64,000 nt of DNA from NCBI GenBank assembly GCA_024362935.1, contig JANCRA010000004.1, positions 20,127,621 to 20,191,620 on the forward strand, in the 5' to 3' direction. Positions 32,309 to 45,500 of the stretch are shown piece by piece. Below the pieces are notes generated by a model. It saw nothing but the letters and a program-made list of their open reading frames with translations, searched no databases and had not been told where the DNA came from. A program made the translations under genes and the position numbers. Origin of the DNA: Setophaga petechia. Its lineage: Eukaryota > Chordata > Aves > Passeriformes > Parulidae. The first letter of the stretch is position 1. Every line of letters begins with the position of its first letter.

Positions 32309-35300
32309 ACTTAATTATACTTAAAATATATTTTTTTCTTCCGTAATTGTGTGGTACTTTGTACCACGTCAAAGTGGACGATTCTTAAATTAATTTAGCT
32401 AATGAGACCTGCAAGTTGTTCATAAGGTTTTGGTGGAAGATGAGTGGTGTTTGGATTTTCATTTTTTTCCCCAGATTTTTAAGATTTCTTGAGGGATATG
32501 AGTCTTTTATTTTATTTTTATTTTTCTTCTTACCTCTTTTCATTTTAAAATGTAGCAACAATATATCTAATCAAATCTCTGAAATGATGGAGCATGTTTT
32601 CCTGGTCAGTCCTAACATGATAAATTGCCTTTTTCCATGTCCTTATTTCCCTCTCTCCTGAAATTAATGGAGCTGTTCTCAAGCAGGAAGATAAAAATTA
32701 AATTTTTGTATTGAATCTGAAATATTTTTTGAGAAATTTTGACATGGTTCCTTTTTATTTTACTTTTCCTCTTAAAAACCTTCTACCTCCAGATTTTTCT
32801 TCCTGTCCCCATATAAGCCTACTCAAAAAAGGGGATATTTTGTTCATAGATCCTGCTACAGGATCAAGCTGAGGTCTTGAGTTTCTAATGCTTCTAATGT
32901 ACACTGTATTTTGCATTCTTTATATTTTTTCTAGTTATAAAACAGAGATAAAACTCTATATTTTCTTGTGGTTTTTTTTCATATGGTTTCAAAGCAGGAA
33001 TTTGTATGTTCTTCAGCAAGTACATAGCACAACCTAGTTCTTGACAAAGTTATTCAGAAGAAATTGCAATTTAAATAACTACTGTGAAAACCACAGGCTT
33101 TAGTGGCAGAATCTCTGGTAGCTGCATTTGTACTAGCTGGGTGTTTTCAGATTACAGGATTAACACCTGAAAATTATGTTTAAAATAGTTGAAGTTAGAA
33201 TTTTCCACATGACAGCTCTGAAATTCAACTAAACATCTGCTGGCAGCATTTTTCTTACTTGTAATAGCAAGATTATATGTCTCCTCCCCAAAGCCTGCAT
33301 TGTATAAATACATCCTTCAAAATCTTTCTCAGTGCTTTTCCCATCATTATCCCTGCTTTAGAAATGATATTCAGCTTTTTCCAAGTTTACAGCTACTGAT
33401 AAATTTGTCTGGAATGCTGGGTAAGATCATGGTCTGGGAAGCAATTTCTAGAACAAAAACTAGGAAGAAACTTCCACTGTTTAAATATTGTGCAATGTCA
33501 ACCCTTTAGCCTAGCTAAAACACAAGAGAGAGGAACCAAAGAACTGACAGTGCATCTTTTCATCTGGAGACACCACTTTCATGAAAGATTCCACCTACAA
33601 TTCTTCATATTTGTGTATGTGTCTAGCTAATTGTCTGTATAATACAGACACCTTATTGTGACCAAGATTGGAAGTGGAATATTGAACCTGACAACTGTAA
33701 TTGGTCAAACTGAGTTTTCGGTACATTTGCAATACTTGCAGTAGGAGTGTTTGTCTGAATAGTAGCATCTGTTGTGAACTTGGAATTGAGAATGGATTCT
33801 TGATTGCATAAAAAGCACAGAATGTCAAATATCTTAAGTCCAAGAGAATCTTTACAAGCATTATTTTTTTCTTCTATGTCCTATTTTAGCAAAGCAGGAG
33901 AATTTTTGTTTGTTTTTAAACTTCTAGAAGTACATGAGAAACACTTCATGCTGTTTATGTTTTTGCTGTTTTATAATGACACTGCTTCTGTTTGCCTTTT
34001 CTAAGTATTTCAAAATGTCAGGATGAAAGACTGTCTGTGTAAACTTCTCTGATTTGAAAAATTCAGATGGTTCTATAAGATGAAGATAGCATGGAGTTTC
34101 ATTTAACCTGATAGAATTTTTCCACTTGTTCTGAAATCTAAAGCCTGTGGATTTAAAGAATCCTAGTTTCTTAAAAGCTCTGGGATGTATACTTGTAACT
34201 CTGAGAAGGACAAATAACTTACACTGAATTGTGAAATTTAAGAGAATTCAAATTCATCTTCAGTGTGTGCTAAAATGACTACAAGAAGTATCTGGCCATA
34301 TGACAACCTTGATATACTTCCCATGTCATTGGTAAGGCATGGTTTTGTGTGTATTTAATCTAAATATGTGGATTCTGAAATCGTGGAACTTTTAATTTGG
34401 TTGTTGTTGTTCATGTTTAACAGCATCTTTTTTACTTGGTGCTGAATTCAAAGTTGTGAAAGAGTGAGCAATAGAAATTTGAAAAACTCTTTCAAAGCTA
34501 AGAACTTAACTAGAGCTTTTTTTTTTTTTGTTAACTGTTTAAGAGGTGAGCCCTTCCCTCCTCCTTTCAGTGTGACTTGTTTCTTAGAAATCACATATCA
34601 TTATGTTGAGAAATCTAAGGATTCTCCCATACAGCAATAGTAAGAGAATGAAATTACTGGGGTTAGGTTATAGCTTCAAATCACTTCAGCTTGTGTCATG
34701 TCCCTGAGGAGTGCAGCAAGAGATATGCTCATGACAAAATATTTTTGTTTATGTGGTTTTCGTTTTTTTGTTTGTTCATTGGTTATTGTTGTAATGTGGT
34801 TTTTTTCCCCTTTAAAGGAAAACAAACATCTATGGAGCCTCAAACAGTAAATGTTTGGAACTGTTCCTTTCCATCAGCAACAGGTAGAAATTCCCTGTTA
34901 ACATTGTCATAGCTGAGCAGAAGAAACATGTCTTTCCTGTTTTCAATGCAATCTGGAAAATAGGAAATCATTGGAGGACATTGAAAGCTGATAGCTCTTG
35001 GATGCAAAAAAGAAAAAGTAGTTCAATTACAGAAGAATGAAATATGAATTTTAATAGACAGAGAAAGGCAGAAATAATCTGAAACTAATTTCAAATAATT
35101 AAATACAATATCTAAACTCTGACATTTGAGATTGTGTTTATCTTCAGTAGAAACAAGTAGTTTGACATCTTGGGTTATGAAAATTAAATATATGAGTACT
35201 TTTTTTCATTACTTGGTCAAAGAGGATAGATCTTCCTTTAAAAATCTTGTTTACATAAATCAAAATATTAAATGAACATAAGTAACCTATGTTTATTATT

Positions 35301-35883
35301 CTTAACTCCAATGGTAAACTACTTAAGAAAAGCAAAGCAGCATTATTTTTTGTGTTTAAGCGGAGTAAATAAAGCAAAAAAAAGGCATTCTGTGCCATTT
35401 CCTGATAGAGTGTGTAGCTGCTACTTGGAAACCATTTCCTTAAATATGGTATCTGTGCCATAAATTTTGCCATAATTTAATTTCCAAGAAAGAGAAAATG
35501 GAAAAAAAAATCTGTAAAGGGATGGTTCAGAGGAAGTTATGAAAATAGAAGATAGCCCTGGATTTTCACTTACAGAATTCCTCTAGCAACATTCATGAAC
35601 AGGCACAGAAATCTCACTGGAAATGTTTTGAATAGTTATGTGCAATAATATATTGCCCATTGGAAAAGAGTTTTGAGGCAAGTATGGACAGAAGCAATTA
35701 ACTGAGAAGGTAACTGGATCTTTACTATGATAAACACTTAACTTCTTATGATGTCCCTTAATATTTTGAGGTATGTATTTCCTTTTGGTGTTTTTTTTTT
35801 CTCCAGGTCTTTAACTAAACATTTATTTATTCTGATGTAGCTTTTAGACTTGGACTTCTCTTGGCTACCAATTCATTCATTGG

Positions 35884-35912
35884 AAAGAAAGAAAGGAAGG
35901 AAGGAAGGAAGA
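35884..35912. repeat. GAAA/GGAA microsatellite
   Basis: Short purine run of GAAA units passing into four GGAA/AAGG units. Tandem GGAA is a binding context for ETS-family factors, but the array is short and no role is claimed. Confidence 0.85.
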
Positions 35913-38900
35913 GTAAAGTGATTAGTTTAATGTTGGCAGTCTCTTATTTTCACAGAATTGCTATGACTATTGCGCCATTTTCTAATGCTTCTATCTCTTC
36001 TTCACCTCCTACATCTTCAAGACTACCAGTGAAAATAAACAATTATTCCTACAGTAACACAATATGTCTTGCTGAAAGCAAAGTTTAATACAAGGATTCA
36101 ATGATTTTAATTATACAAAACCAGTGGGGAATTTGTTCCTTCTTAACGTTTAATAACAGGATGACAGGCTACATGTCCATAGAATCTTGGAAGAATTATT
36201 CACATCCTCTCCTTATTTATCTCTCCCTCCCCTTGTTCCCCCACCCACATTTTTCTGAAGCTCTGGATGTTTGCCATGGCTTGAAGGATGTTGAGCTGCA
36301 TATGCAAGTGTTACTACTTGAATAATACTGCTTCCTTACTTTCCTTGTTCTTGTGTGTGTAATTCTCCTCATTCAGAAGCTACTTACCAGATTTTTAGGT
36401 CATCATCCTTGTCCTTTTCTCAAGATCATCTGGCATGTTCCATTTAACAAATTTGCTGTACGGATGCCAATGATGTGTTCAGTTTTCGTGGAGTGCACCA
36501 ATTTGTGTGCTTAGATGCTTCGTACAAAGGATACATGTCTGTCTTTTCCAGGGGTGTTTTGTTGTGCGTGGGTGGTAAGCATGTGATGGAGCTTTCTGAA
36601 ACTGGTCTCTTCTCTGAAATGAGCCTCTTTTGGGATTTCATCCAACATTTTCCTCATAGCCATACCAAGCAAAGTATCCCTAAGTGGATCTCCTCTGTAT
36701 GTCATGTAATTACTTTTGGTAAATAACTTGTTTTCAGCTTTTGTATTATCCATTGTCATAGGCCCTTGGCTGTCTTGGTTAGTGCGATAATAAATTTTCA
36801 TATCATATTAATTTTGTCGTTCTTTTGCAGCTTCTTTAGAGTTGTTTGGATAATTAGGTCTGTGTTCTTTGTAACTGTATTTTGTTCAATTAAGAGAAGC
36901 ATGACAGTTAATATACCAACAGCAAATTAATAATTTTTTAATCTTCTATTAATCTTTTGTTTTCAATCAAAGCAAGTTACCAGTGAATGCATTTTTATTT
37001 AAAAAAAAGTTGTTGTCTTCTTCAGGAACTGTGATAGTCCTGTTTTGTTCAGCGTTTTCTTATTATGTTAGAATCTAGAACATAAAAAATATATAATGAC
37101 AACTGGATTAATAATAATAACCTGAAATAAATTAATGGTCACTGAGGAACCACATTTGTTATTGATTTATCCAGATATTAGTTATGTGGTATTTTAATGC
37201 AATGGTATTTGAAAACTCAAATTCTGCAACATTGACATTGTTTTCTCTGCTGAAGTTTTTCCTGTTCTTGGTATCTCCACTGTCACCCCAAATCATGGCA
37301 AAATTTCACCAAAGTTTAGAGAAGAGGTTTTTCTGTTTGCTTTCTTTTGTTTTTTAATACAGTGTCCTTTCCCAGAGAGCTAAAAATTAGAAGTTTAGAA
37401 GGCTTCTCTGTTTCTGCAGTGCTGTGATCAGAAGAAAAACGAAGAGCACATTGTGGGTCAAAGTGACCAGCAAGCCAGCAATAGAAACATAGATATATGC
37501 CTATGCATGAAAAAAGCAGTGATGAGAAAGCATTACAGTCGAGAGTAACAGGTCCAGTAGAATGGCATATAGGTGAGTCATAAGCACAGACAAGCTAGAG
37601 GGACAGAAAAAAAGATGCAAAAAATTATACACAAATTGTTATGACTTGATGATATTTTGTGTCTGATTTTGGTCTTTTTTATGTATCTGAGACAAAATAA
37701 GTAAAAATTATATTAGTATCAGTCATAATCTAACATACCTTTGTAGACATTTGCTACATATAATGAAAACAGGACTCTAGAGTTAGGAACCAAAATGGGT
37801 TTTATTATTTTAATTTCACCGTCTGCTTTATCTGCACATTAGAATATTTCCCAAAAGATCTGGAACCATAAAGAGACTTACGTTGAAATTTAAACATCAG
37901 GTATGCAAAATAACAATATATTGACCCAAGATTACTTACTTTTTATTATATATTGTTGCTCAAAAGCAATACTCTATCTACCCCTTGCAGAATGTGCAAT
38001 ATTTTGGTGTACAGGAGATGGGATTTCTTTGCAATAAGGTTATTTAAACTGGGAAATGGTAATGGCAGCTTCACTGCCTCAGGGCTACATACTAAGCTCT
38101 TCTTGTAGCTAAGAGCCACAAACACATCCCAGAAACTTTGGTCAGAAGAGATGAGAGGCAAGGAAGTGTGTGACTCCTCAAGGACCCTGTCTTGAGGCAG
38201 CACTAGAAGTCTGCTAGATCCTGGGGTTTTCATTCACCCTACTGGGAAGCTGAATTGCACAGTAGTCCTCATGTTAGTGAAGGTCTACTGATGCTCATGG
38301 AAATTAGCTGGTGGCACTGCGAGGGAATTGCTCATAAACAGCATGTGGCTAAAAACCATATGTTGATTGCCCAGATATTAAGAATGTGATCATATAAGGA
38401 ATTCTGTATGATGTCTGTATCAGCAGGAGATAAATTTAACCACAAAGGGGTAAATTAGATAAAACGAGTGAAGTACACATTCCAGAATGTGGGCAATTAG
38501 CCAAAGATGCATATTTCGACCCTGTAAGGTATGTGATGCCATTTTAAGTAGGTGGGAAAGCAGAAAAGCAGGTTTACACATGTTACTTCTTGGGAACCAT
38601 TCTGCATTGTATAGAGACACTGCTTAGATCAGCTAGTCAAGGAGATAACAGTATTCAGTACAATCACCACTTCATTCAAGGAGATTGAGACCTTTGATTC
38701 CAGTGTTTCACAATTACTTTTCTGTTTTTAGATACTGTTCTGCATGAAATTAAAAAGTACTGAGCAATTTGAAGAGTAGTAGTCTAGATTAGATCTGAAG
38801 TGACTATAACCACTCAAATGTATTATTAGAATGTATTATTTGCATTTTTCAGTTTTTCAGTAATTCTTTAAGCATGCTTACTTTCATTTTTCAGGGCAAA

Positions 38901-39146
38901 GTTTTTTCTTTATTGGACTGTTAGCTGGAGAAACCACCACGAGCCTTTGCTTTTCTAAGAGTTGACTGAGCCAACATGCCATAATCACCATGTATGGTAT
39001 GGTGTGTACATCCAGCTCATGAGCAGCATGTGCTGCATGTTCTGTGACCTTACTGGTTCAGAATTTAGCACAGAGGCCTTTTTCAAGTAAAATAAATAGG
39101 ACAAACTGCGCACCCCTCCTAGCAACACATTTTAAAGGAATGTGCA

Positions 39147-39166
39147 CATATATATATATATATATA
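39147..39166. repeat. (TA)n microsatellite
   Basis: About ten uninterrupted TA units, followed by A-rich and TATA-rich sequence. A second short TA run lies near 39248-39256. Simple repeat. Confidence 0.9.
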
Positions 39167-39884
39167 AAAAAAATTTATATATGTATGAGTGTTTAAAAAT
39201 TCTGATAAGGACAGAGTGAGTCTTAAGATTTTTTTCTCTATAAAAGTATATATATATGGTGTGCAAATTTACATGGATTTTATGTTTATGAAAAATAGCT
39301 TGACACTGAAGGATATGCAAAACAAAGCTTGTTTATAAAAAAACCATGCATATTTCTGTAATAAGTTATTTTTTCTGCCTCTAGCAGGGAAAATATAGAA
39401 TGTATTGTAGAAAATACAAAATGAATTGATAATTTTAATACATTAAACTAAATCATAATTTCAAAGTGTCAAAGCTGTTGAACACTCTATAAGTATTCAT
39501 TTTAATGTTATTTAGTAATATGGTGGTCAGCAGTCACTTTTAGGCAAGGCTTATAAACTAAGGAAATACAGATTTATTTGAAAACTGGTAAGCAATGCTT
39601 TTAATTAGTCTGGCAGTAACAATGTGTGATTCTGATATAGAAAATATCTGATGTGTAATATCCTTTGGGACATTACAGAGGTAATCTATAAAGAGATGTA
39701 ATGAGGTTATTTAATTTTCCTATATCATTTATTCCCAAAAGGATGGGGTGCTAAAATAATGGTGGGCAGGACAGTTCTTGCAGTATTATATTTTCCTGAA
39801 TTTGGGCTGAATACTCTGCATTGCTACTTTTGAACAACCTGAAAGGCCCTCCTGATCTGTATGTGAGCTAAATGCTGTATGGGG

Positions 39885-40576
39885 AATGAAGGGATTGAGA
39901 ACAGCCTTGCTGTGGAGGACTTGGGAATGCAGGAGGATGAGAGGCTGGACATGACCCAGCCATGGGCACTCCCAGCCCAGACAGCCAAACGTGTCCTGGG
40001 CTGCAATCCAGAGCAGCGTGGGCAGCAGGGCCAGGGAGGGGATTCTGCCCCTCCTTCTCCACAATTGTGAGACTCCACTTGAAATAATGCATCCAGCTCT
40101 GGGGCTCTCAGTACAAGAATTACATGGATCTGTTAGAGAGGTGCCCACACAGACAGCCGGGGTGCTGGAGCAACTCTCTTATGAAGACAGACTGAGAGAG
40201 CTGGAGTGTTCAGCCTAAAAAAGAGAAGGCTCCGTGGGAATGTTACAGCAGTGTTCCAGTACCTAAAAGGACCCTGTAAGAAATATACAGACAGAATTTT
40301 TAGCAGTATCCGCTGTAATAGGACAAGAGGTGATGGTTTTAACCTGTAAGAGGGTAGATTCAGGCCAGAGGTAAGGAAGAAATTTTTTATGACAAATGTG
40401 GTGAGGCACTGGAACAGGTTGTCCAGAGAAGTTTTGGATGTCTCATGTCTTGAAGTGTTCAATGCCAGGTTGGATGGGGCTTTAAGCAACATATTTTAGT
40501 TGAAGATGTCCCTTCTCATCACAGAGGCCCTGGACTAGATGACTTCTAAAGATCCCTTCCCATTCTATGATTCTAA
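39885..40576 (+). mobile_element. CR1 LINE with intact 3' end
   Basis: CR1 in sense orientation, about 690 bp. Recognisable blocks include 'gcccagacagccaaacgtgt', 'cctgggctgcaatccagagc', 'cagggccagggaggggattc', 'agactgagagagctggagtg', 'gaggcactggaacaggttgt' and 'ggccctggactagatgactt'. It ends in 'cattctatgattcta', the characteristic ATTCTATG-type octamers at the CR1 terminus. It is 5'-truncated, as usual. Overlapping open frames on both strands (39786-40492) are by-products of the repeat. Confidence 0.95.
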
Positions 40577-42558
40577 ATATGAAATAAAAAGAAAATAGAT
40601 CTATTTGTACAGTATTAATGTGTGAGTGGAGTTGGCAGGAGGAAGGAGTACTGGTTAAAGACTGCCAGACATTGGTGGAAAGTCACTATCCAGCCAAACA
40701 TTAGGAGGAGTGAGAGAGGGATAGTGTTGACAATGGACCACAAGTAAGTTCCTTCCATTTATTTTTGGAGAGTTCAGTCAGCCATAAGATAGTTTGATAA
40801 GGAATGTATTTGGCTTAGATAAAATGGTAAGGAAGAGCTACTTTAATATCTTCAGGTTTGTGTTCAAGTCTGTCTCTTGACAAAGATGGATAGAAGGCTT
40901 TTCTATGTGATGTCCTCCATTGCTTTTCCAATGCAAGCAAATGATAATTCATTTGTAAGGTGCTAAGAAGATACATTACCATAGATTTATTCAAGGACCA
41001 GTGGAAGCAGCACCACTGTTTGACTTTTCCCTTTGACAGATGACTGGAACTGAAGACTTGTCTGGAGCAAACATTACCTCATAACATATTTGCACCAGTA
41101 CATCTGAAAGTTTAGAGAATAGTAATGTGCTAAAATGCAGAAAGGAATAGAATATTGTTTTCTCCATGCAAAATTCATAATTTGTCCATTAATGCAGCAT
41201 AGACTGTCTGTCTGAGAAAGTAGCTTATTTCACTATTCTGTGTATGGGAACCAGTGATGCTCCCTGGATACGATATGTTGAACATCTTAAATCACTTCAA
41301 TGAGAAGTTTCTTCTTATTTGATGACAAGCAGTCTTTTTAATGATGGAAGGTTAATGTGGTTACACTGTCATTTTGTGCTAGCATACTAAGCCAGCACTT
41401 ACCTCCTGCTTCCTCAGACCTAATTATCTGTGAGCTACTAGTGAGCTAGTAGCAAGCTGTGTTTAATTTCTGTAGTAACACCTGGTAATAGCAGGTCCTA
41501 CCAGCTCCAAGATCCCTGGCAGCTGAGTCCACCCAGCAATCTGCTTTCAATTTTCTGACAAGCATTCCTGGTTTTGCTTTGCAGCTTTTGGGAACTTTAT
41601 GGACCTGTTTTCTTTTTACTCTCTGAAACAAATGTCAGCAGAGTCAAGATCCATAAACTCACTATTGAAAAGTGAAAACAAAGTGCTGACTCAGCCCAGG
41701 GAGTTGGAAGCAAGTTGCTTCCATAACAGGTTTCCGTAGAAATAACTGCTATGATAGCTGGGAGTGTCTTGTAAGTTTGCTTTTTATTGACATTTCCATA
41801 TGGGCTTCTGATGTTGTGTTTTTGCACCATTGCTTGAATTACATGGGCTGTGCAAACCCTTTTGGGACACCAGAAGAGGAACTCTTGTTGAGACCATTCA
41901 CTTGCTGGAGTGGCTTTGAATCAGGATTGTCTGGTGCTCAGTCACTGTGTCTCTGTGCTCTGTAATATGGAAGTGTTTGCTTCTGGGAACTGTACTGGTG
42001 TAAGTACAAACTGGCATGTGCAGGCAAATTATGTTTTCTGGCCTGTATTTTATTTCTCCCGATTGCCCTCTGAAGGTGAAAACAGAGATATCCTTTGCTT
42101 TTTGGGAGTGGTATCTTTGAATTAGGTAGGGTTAGCTCCCTTGAAGACATGCCATGTGCTGTTCTCCATTTACATCATCTCTGCAGTGAGAAATAAATCC
42201 AGCAAAAACCCCTGCTTTCATTAGCCTTAACTTTATAAATTTTCCACACTAGGCAGTTATCTAGTTAACATATGGACTGTACAATAGATTATCCCAATGT
42301 GAATATGCTGTAAGCCACTCGAGGGATTTGGCTGCTGTGATCAATCACAAGAGCATTTGCTCTAGGGCCATATGTTATTATTTATAGTGTATACTGTTTA
42401 TACTTCATAAAATTCTCTTATCACTCTTTATTTCATAAAATCAATTTATTGAAGGAAAGAGCCAAAAGATTTATCATTTTCATAATAAAATATCTTACTT
42501 CACCTGCCAGGAGTAGCCAAATAGATTTTTAACGTCTGTTAATGATTTAACTCTCCCT

Positions 42559-42578
42559 TTTTACTGACGTCAGTAAAA
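42559..42578. promoter_or_regulatory. Palindromic CRE (TGACGTCA) site
   Basis: A 20-bp perfect palindrome TTTTACTGACGTCAGTAAAA centred on the consensus full cAMP-response element TGACGTCA (42565-42572). With one unpaired base the symmetry extends to flanking CCC/GGG. Full CREs are bound by CREB/ATF dimers. This one is far from any visible promoter, in the presumed first intron, so an enhancer role is possible but unproven. CpG-containing CREs are lost by deamination in methylated DNA, so an intact one in a CpG-poor region is notable. Confidence 0.6.
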
Positions 42579-45500
42579 GGGTGTTACCACTCGCAGTCTT
42601 CAGTGAAAGGGTATTTTCAGTTTACAGAAAAATATACTGCTTTCCTCTGCATTTATAAATGCATAATTTACAATACACTTTAATTTCTTATTGGCAAAAT
42701 GTCCAAAACTTAGGTAGAGCCTAGATAGTAAGATAATTGGATACTCTGAATATGGTGGATATCCAAGAGGGCATATCAAGACAGCATGTAAAGAGTTTTT
42801 AAAAAAATCCTTAAAATTTTATATTTACTCTTCTTGTGTTTATTACGAATAACTAATTTGAGAGACCACTTTGTTTTGCTTATCAACCTTCTCGTTGCAA
42901 TTCAGAGATACTTAGATTGAATACTGATTTAGTTAAGGCCCAAGAAATGTGTGCATTTTTAGAGAGAAAATGTGTTTCACAAAGAATTAAGTGATTGATT
43001 TACTAGATGCTTTTTTTATGCATTATGATATATAACATAGCACAGATACACTTTTCTTCATTTCACAGTAAAAAATATTTTCTAAAAGTGATTACTAGTA
43101 TCAGGTTCTGTGTTGTAAATTTCAGTTTTAAATGTGATTCTGTGATGGGTTTTCTTTGTTCAAGTGTATTTTCCACTCTCATTAAAAGGTTGCCGTAAAT
43201 GCCTAGCCTTGATTATAAGGAGATGAGAGATTATTTTGTATATAAGATCTTACAATGTAAACAAAACCATCTGTGTTTACATGTTTTTCATAAAAATTTA
43301 TTGGTCAGAGGTTCTTCTCTAACAGATTTTCAGTTGTTACCTAATGTCTCTCTATCAAAACATTTTATATTAATTTTAGAATTTTGGTTTACTGAGAGTT
43401 TTGTTTTGAGGATTTCCCACATCCAGGATAGTTCTCCTGTTTCACAGTAATAAAAAGAGCACCCCTTACAGAGTAGCCAGAGGGATGAGAAAGATGTGTG
43501 CAGCAAGGAGTTTTACTCTTTCCCCTGCACTTCATTTTTAAGCTGTCACTTATAATTGCTGTTGCAAAATCTTATGGTATGTTTTTTTTGTTGCTGAAGA
43601 AAGAAACTGTGATGGAAAGGTCATTAATTTTGGTTGATTCTCACACAGGGGAAGTATTTTTTAGGCTCCCCATTCAGTCAGAGGCATGCAGGTTTATGCA
43701 CTTTCTGCAAGACATGAATTGATTTCTGAAAGCATCTCTTTTAATTTCTTCAGTGTATGGCAATCCTCGGAACACTGCCTTCTTAATTTAGCACATATAG
43801 ATTAACTTCTGTCATCTTTGTGATTAACCACGATAAATCTGCTGCCTGGTGGCATCTTGGGTGGCTGCAGTCTGATAGGGAGGGTACTGAGATGCTTTGT
43901 GTCACAGGAATCCAAATCTGGCTAGTTATTCAAGTCTTAACTTGCTTAAATTTCAAATAAGCATTTGTTTTTGGTTTTTTTTTCTGGTGGGGAAAAAAAG
44001 TATTCTGAATTTTTTTAACTAACTTGGCATGAGCTATAATCATGAATACATTTTACCTGTCGTCTTAGTTCCTCAGAAGGGAAAGGTTCTTAACTCACAT
44101 TCAGTTTAAAGTCTCAGATCAGATTCAGTAATTTTTAAAAAAATGCTATGTCTAAATTCTGAATAGTATTCTGTTCTCATGCTTATTTAAAGTCATGTTT
44201 TAACCTGTTAAAATTATATTATCAAAACCATTGTTTTTAAAGGTCTGTCTGAGGGACCTAGCCTTTTGGCTACGTTGCTCTGGGCAAAAGTGAAATGTTG
44301 CATTCTTCTTCAAATCCACTTGCTATGACTTGAACAGTGTAAGCAGCTATTGGTCAAGATAATCCTGATATTTCAAATTCATTTTATTAAGAAAACACTT
44401 ATATTAAAATTAAGTACAGGAGGACTTCTTCCTTTTCTTCCTTTTCCTCTCCCTCCCCCCTGTCTGAGAAGATCACTCTCCTAGCAGAAGCAATCAGTTT
44501 TGGTGTTTTCTTCAGGAGACTGACCACTTCAGTAGTCTCTTTACACACATGGATATCCATGTTGATGGCTATATTAATTTTTAACCTCAGAAGAAAACTA
44601 TTTTTATTTCCTTGAGGTCTGTCTTACACCAGGGTAGTAGTAGCAGAAGTAGTTTGTTGCCTGTTTGAACAGTGGTATGGACATTTATAGCCGTGCAGCT
44701 GCATTTTATTCCAGCAGAAATCATGTTCCACAGGCTGAGTGTGTGACTGAGCTTCTCGTGCTAACATTACTGGCCATGGTAGAAACTTATTAATACTGGA
44801 GGGAAAAAAAATTCCAAGAACAATAGTAGTTCGTAAAAACATGGAGTGTAGACCATGTCTAAGAGATTCTAAACTTGGTAGGAGGCACCAGAAGGTAATT
44901 AGGAGCCTTTAAATGTGGAAATAGGTATGAAAGGTATATGAATATGTTTTTCTCTTCATCAGCAAGTCAAGTAACTGTGGCAGGAAGTAAAGGGCAAGAA
45001 AAGATTGGCAAAGCCTAAGTTACAGGCAGTTTAAATAATTATCAGGCTTTTGCAGTGCTTTGCAAGAACAATATATTGCAATAAATGCAATAAATTGCAG
45101 CAACTTCAGCTAGTGGGTAGTTCAGTGTTACTGACTGAAGAGCCATTTCTTAAGACACTCAGTAGCCAGTAAGCTGTCACCTAATATGAATGGAAGTGTA
45201 GTTCCCTCCTTTTTTCCCTTGAGTGGGCTAGATCTGTCCAATCTCTTCTCCGAAAAGCCTGGCTATTGCTGCTGCTGATGTTTTGGATTTATGTGGAATA
45301 GTAACTTCACACCAGCATCTCTTCTGGTGATGACTGTATGGTTCAGTCAAATCAAATGCTAAAGTTTCCTTATCCCTTGGGATCCATACAGCTGCCTTTT
45401 GATTACATAGCCATTTTTCATCAAGAAGTAAGATTGCCCCATATGGTGAGAAAACCCACGCAATGTAATTAATATCACTCCAGAAAATAAACTTCAAAGG

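Larger units (their letters stand above)
29449..39884. other. Presumed intron, no exon recognised
   Basis: About 10 kb of AT-rich DNA. Contents: a 13-bp-stem hairpin at 31876-31909, an A-rich low-complexity tract at 32213-32308, a GAAA/GGAA microsatellite at 35884-35912, and a TA tract near 39147-39166. A 96-codon - strand frame at 36511-36801 is listed as a finding. I see no LTR, no CR1 and no splice-bounded coding sequence. Confidence 0.5.

Noticed and set aside
39786..40492. Several open frames of 74-120 codons on both strands
   Set aside because: They lie within the CR1 LINE at 39885-40576, whose 3' region does not encode a complete protein.
41398..41631. Possible - strand exon ending at a GTAAGT-like donor near 41400
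   Set aside because: The sequence just before the donor contains stops in the frame of the 61-codon open frame, and no acceptor or conserved peptide could be recognised.
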